From Zeimonas sediminis (GTDB lineage Bacteria; Pseudomonadota; Gammaproteobacteria; Burkholderiales; Burkholderiaceae_E), in assembly GCF_023721795.1 (NCBI RefSeq), contig NZ_JAMQYE010000001.1, positions 2,763,671-2,827,670 of the forward strand: a stretch of 64,000 bases of DNA, written 5' to 3'. Of this stretch, positions 61,060 through 64,000 are shown piece after piece (positions within the stretch are counted from its first letter, which is position 1; every line of letters starts with the position of its first letter). The translations under genes were made by a program, and so were the position numbers. The notes below the pieces were generated by a model, which was not told where the DNA came from, ran no database searches, and saw only the letters and a program-made list of their open reading frames with translations.

Positions 61060-62172
61060 TCAGGACTGCACCAGCCGGCGCTGCCGGCTGATGCTCATCA
61101 GCATGCCGAGCCCGAGGCCGAGCGTGACCATGGCCGTGCCGCCGTACGACATCATGGGCAGCGGCACGCCGACCACCGGAAGGACCCCGATCACCATGCC
61201 GATGTTCACGAAGGCGTAGGTGAAGAAGATCAGCGTGAGCGCGCCGGCCAGCAGCCGCGCGAACAGCGTCGCGCCATTGGCCGCGATGACCAGGCCGCGG
61301 CCGATCACGATCAGGTAGACCAGCATCAGTACCAGGTTCCCGACCAGGCCGAACTCCTCGGCGTAGACCGCCAGGATGAAGTCGGTCGTGCGCTCGGGCA
61401 CGAACTCGAGATGGGCCTGGGTGCCGTCCATCCATCCCTTGCCCCAGGTGCCGCCCGAGCCCACCGCGATCGTCGACTGGATGATGTGGAAGCCCTTGCC
61501 CAGCGGGTCCGAGGTCGGGTCGAGCAGCATCATCACCCGCTGCCTCTGGTAGTCGTGCATGACCATCCAGAGCAGGGGCAGGGCCGCGATCCCGGCGACG
61601 AGCCCGCCGCCGATCACCCGCCAGGGCAGGCCGGCGAAGAAGATCACGTAGGCGCCTGCCGCGGCCACCAGCAGCGAGGTGCCGAGGTCGGGCTGGCGGG
61701 CGATCAGCAGCACCGGCGCGAGCAGCAGCACCGCGGCGATCGCGAAGTCGTACCAGCGTCGGGCGCCTTCGCGCTTCTGGAACCACCAGGCGAGCATCAG
61801 CGGCATCGCGATCTTCATCAGCTCGGACGGCTGTATCCGGGTGACGCCCAGGTCCAGCCAGCGGCGCGCCCCCTTGGCCACGTCGCCGAACAGCGCCACC
61901 GCGATCAGCAGCGCGACGGCCGCGACGTACAGCGGGACCGCGGCGCGCATGATCCAGGACAGCGGCAGGCAGGCCGCGGCCCACATCACGACGAAGGCGA
62001 GCGACAGGTTGCGCGCGTGCGCGAGCATCCGGCCGTCGTAGTCGATCGCCGCCGAGTACATCGTCACCAGGCTAATGCCGACGAGCAGCGCGAGCCCGAC
62101 CAGCAGCGGCCCGTCGAAGACCAGCACCCACGGCTTGATCCGGGCGGTCAGCGGCGTGTTCTCGTGGATCAT
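61060..62172 (-). CDS. rodA: Rod shape-determining protein RodA (peptidoglycan glycosyltransferase)
   Basis: The 370-residue SEDS glycosyltransferase has about ten helices. FLARQPDLGTSLLVAAAGAY-like sequence (ARQPDLGTSLLV), FIIQSTIAVGSGG (HIIQSTIAVGSGG) and PERTTDFILAVYAEEFGLVG are SEDS hallmarks, the last containing the catalytic Asp of the extracellular loop. It works with PBP2 in side-wall synthesis. Its gene overlaps mrdA by four bases (ATGA), giving stoichiometric expression. Confidence 0.96.
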   Translation of the reverse strand: MIHENTPLTARIKPWVLVFDGPLLVGLALLVGISLVTMYSAAIDYDGRMLAHARNLSLAFVVMWAAACLPLSWIMRAAVPLYVAAVALLIAVALFGDVAKGARRWLDLGVTRIQPSELMKIAMPLMLAWWFQKREGARRWYDFAIAAVLLLAPVLLIARQPDLGTSLLVAAAGAYVIFFAGLPWRVIGGGLVAGIAALPLLWMVMHDYQRQRVMMLLDPTSDPLGKGFHIIQSTIAVGSGGTWGKGWMDGTQAHLEFVPERTTDFILAVYAEEFGLVGNLVLMLVYLIVIGRGLVIAANGATLFARLLAGALTLIFFTYAFVNIGMVIGVLPVVGVPLPMMSYGGTAMVTLGLGLGMLMSISRQRRLVQS

Positions 62173-64000
62173 CGGGGTTCTGCCTCGGCGGGGTCCACGG
62201 TCTCGGGCTCCAGGCTGACCGGCACGTCGCGGATCTCGGCCTCGTCGGGGAGCGGCGGCAGCGCGCCGGGCGGGAAGTCCTGCGGCAACTGGCCCAGCAG
62301 GTAGTAGTCGAGCACCCTGCGCACGAGCGGTGCGGCGGCCTGCGCGCCGAAGCCGCCGTTCTCGACGATCGCCGCCACCGCGATCCGCGGCGCGTCGGCG
62401 GGCGCGAACGCGACGAACAGCGAGTGGTCGCGGTGCCGCTCGTCGATCTTCTTCGCGTCGTAGCGCTCGCCCTGCTTGATGCCGATCACCTGCGACGTGC
62501 CGGTCTTGCCGGCGACCGGATAGGGGGCGTTGCCGAACACGTGGCGCCCGGTGCCCGAGCGGTTCACCTCGATCATCGCCGAGCGGACCAGCTCGAGGTG
62601 CGCCGGGCGGACCGGGATCCGGTGCTTCTCGACGGCGCCCGGCTGCCGGCGCTCGCGCGTGTTCGGATTCTCGATCGTTCGCACCACGTGGGGCCGCATC
62701 ACGACGCCGCCGCCGGCCAGCGTGGCGGTGGCGTGCGCGAGCTGCAGGATCGTGAACGCGTTGTAGCCCTGGCCGATGCCGATCGACGGCGTCTCGCCGG
62801 GATGCCAGCGCTGCTTGTAGCGGCGCATCTTCCAGTCGGTGGAAGGCAGGATGCCGGCGGTTTCGTGCTCCAGGTCGATGCCGGTCAGCTGGCCGAAGCC
62901 CCAGGGCTTCATCAGGTCGTGCAGCTTGTCGACGCCGATCTCGTAGGCGAGCTTGTAGTAGTAGGTGTCGCTCGACACCACGATCGACTTGCGCAGGTCG
63001 ACGATGCCATGCCCGCCGGGCCGGGAGTCGCGGAAGCGGTGGTTGCCCAGCTGGAAGTAGCCGGGGTCGACGATCGTGTCGCCCGGCTTGCGAAGTCCTT
63101 CGCCCAGGGTCGCCAGCGCGATGAAGGGCTTGTAGGTCGATCCCGGCGGGTAGGCGCCGCGCAGCGGCCGGTTCAGCAGCGGCAGGTCGGGGTTCTCGTT
63201 CAGCGACTGCCAGGTCTGGGTGTCGATGCCGTCGATGAACAGGTTGGGATCGAACGAGGGGCTGGAGACGAGCGCGAGCACGTCGCCGGTGGCCGGCTCG
63301 ATCGCCACCATTGCGCCGCGACGGCCTGCGTAAAGGTCCTCGGCCAGCTTCTGCAGGCGGATGTCGATCGACAGGTACAGGTTCGAGCCCGGCGTCGGCG
63401 GCGTCTGCGACAGGGTCCGCACCACCCGGCCGCCGGCCGAGACCTCGACCTCCTCGGTGCCCGGCTTGCCGTGCAGCTCGCGCTCGTAGGACAGCTCGAC
63501 ACCGACCTTGCCGATGTGCGTCGAGCCGGAGTACACCGAGGCGAGTTCCTTCTCCTCCAGCTTGCGCTTGTCGTCGGGCGAGATCCGGCCGATGTAGCCG
63601 AGCACGTGGGCAGCGGTCTCGCCGAGCGGATAGTGCCGGAACAGCCGGGCGCGGATCTCGACGCCCGGGAAGCGGTAGCGCTGCACCGCCAGCCGCGCGA
63701 CCTCGTCGTCGGTGAGGCGCGTCTTCAGCGGCAGGCTGTCGGCCCTGCGGTTCTCGTCGGCCAGCCGCTTGAAGCGCTTGCGCTCGAGCGGCGTGATCTC
63801 GACGATCTCGGTCAGCGCGTCGATCGTCGCGTCGAGTTTCGCGTAGCCGATCTGCTTGGGCGAGAGCTCCAGCGTGTAGGCCGACACGTTCTCGGCCAGC
63901 AACACCCCGTTGCGGTCGTAGATCAGCCCGCGCGAGGGCGCCACCGGAAGCAGCGCGATCCGGTTCTCCTCGGCCTGCGCGTGGAAGTCCTCGTAGCGAT
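62169..64000 (-). CDS. mrdA: Penicillin-binding protein 2 (N-terminus cut by window edge)
   Basis: About 610 residues are visible, lacking only the N-terminal cytoplasmic/membrane start. The dimerisation domain (SRGLIYDRNGVLLAENV) is followed by the transpeptidase domain with SxxK as STYK (serine codon at 63138-63140), then SSDTYYYKL and KTGTSQV. It crosslinks side-wall peptidoglycan with RodA as partner. The C-terminus ends in a Pro/Glu-rich tail (PVSLEPETVDPAEAEPR). Upstream mreBCD is expected beyond the edge but not seen. Confidence 0.96.
   Translation of the reverse strand, partial: RYEDFHAQAEENRIALLPVAPSRGLIYDRNGVLLAENVSAYTLELSPKQIGYAKLDATIDALTEIVEITPLERKRFKRLADENRRADSLPLKTRLTDDEVARLAVQRYRFPGVEIRARLFRHYPLGETAAHVLGYIGRISPDDKRKLEEKELASVYSGSTHIGKVGVELSYERELHGKPGTEEVEVSAGGRVVRTLSQTPPTPGSNLYLSIDIRLQKLAEDLYAGRRGAMVAIEPATGDVLALVSSPSFDPNLFIDGIDTQTWQSLNENPDLPLLNRPLRGAYPPGSTYKPFIALATLGEGLRKPGDTIVDPGYFQLGNHRFRDSRPGGHGIVDLRKSIVVSSDTYYYKLAYEIGVDKLHDLMKPWGFGQLTGIDLEHETAGILPSTDWKMRRYKQRWHPGETPSIGIGQGYNAFTILQLAHATATLAGGGVVMRPHVVRTIENPNTRERRQPGAVEKHRIPVRPAHLELVRSAMIEVNRSGTGRHVFGNAPYPVAGKTGTSQVIGIKQGERYDAKKIDERHRDHSLFVAFAPADAPRIAVAAIVENGGFGAQAAAPLVRRVLDYYLLGQLPQDFPPGALPPLPDEAEIRDVPVSLEPETVDPAEAEPR

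Overview
This is a compact, high-GC (around 70% by eye) proteobacterial chromosome segment with about 60 protein genes on both strands. Many starts and stops overlap by 1-4 bases. I see no rRNA, tRNA, phage, insertion sequence or CRISPR array. The gene content points to a betaproteobacterium of the order Burkholderiales: a LiuR-controlled leucine operon containing aceK, a paired MrdA/RodA locus, a DctPQM importer, and a Liv-type importer interleaved with CoA ligases. I cannot name the genus from sequence alone.

Layout. 1-5 kb: a serine hydrolase cut by the left edge, an exported methyltransferase-like lipoprotein, PPK2, alanine dehydrogenase and SrkA. 5-8.5 kb: two 402-residue DUF5666 lipoproteins around a DUF6502 gene, with a palindrome filling the spacer of a strong promoter. 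8.7-16.3 kb: an SH3b protein, a DctPQM TRAP importer, and a serine protease/MoxR/DUF58/VWA operon. 16.4-20.2 kb: a cupin dioxygenase-like protein, a split YeeE/YedE sulfur transporter, and DUF2189 and DUF2254 membrane proteins. 20.3-24.7 kb: an operon of cyclase, cysteine-less thiolase-like protein, DUF35 protein, AtuA and AtuA-associated protein. 24.7-29.6 kb: an Lrp regulator divergent from a stand-alone 2-oxoacid dehydrogenase E1, followed by a catabolic threonine ammonia-lyase. This is a plausible threonine to 2-oxobutyrate to propionyl-CoA route.

29.6-30.3 kb is the only long non-coding stretch. It holds two about 215-bp elements in opposite orientation. They share a core, but each has its own long terminal inverted repeat, and an inner stem differs by compensatory changes. 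This is the most unusual feature of the window. 30.3-41.4 kb: 3-hydroxyacyl-CoA dehydrogenase, a Crp/Fnr regulator, and a branched-chain-type ABC importer interleaved with an acyl-CoA synthetase, a PaaK-like protein and a DECR-like reductase.

41.4-57 kb is a long leftward leucine and isovalerate catabolic cluster: LiuR, thioesterase, isovaleryl-CoA dehydrogenase, AceK, thiolase, SDR, acyl-CoA dehydrogenase, MccB, LiuC, MccA, 2-hydroxyacid dehydrogenase, HMG-CoA lyase, DUF1289, MBL hydrolase and GNAT. LiuR-like palindromes lie on both sides of liuR. 57-64 kb: PfkB, a SMUG1-like glycosylase, a RidA-like protein, quinone oxidoreductase, RodA and MrdA (PBP2, cut by the right edge).

Much of the window serves uptake and CoA-dependent breakdown of organic acids, fatty acids and amino acids to acetyl- and propionyl-CoA. 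Placing AceK in the leucine operon links that flux to the glyoxylate-bypass switch.
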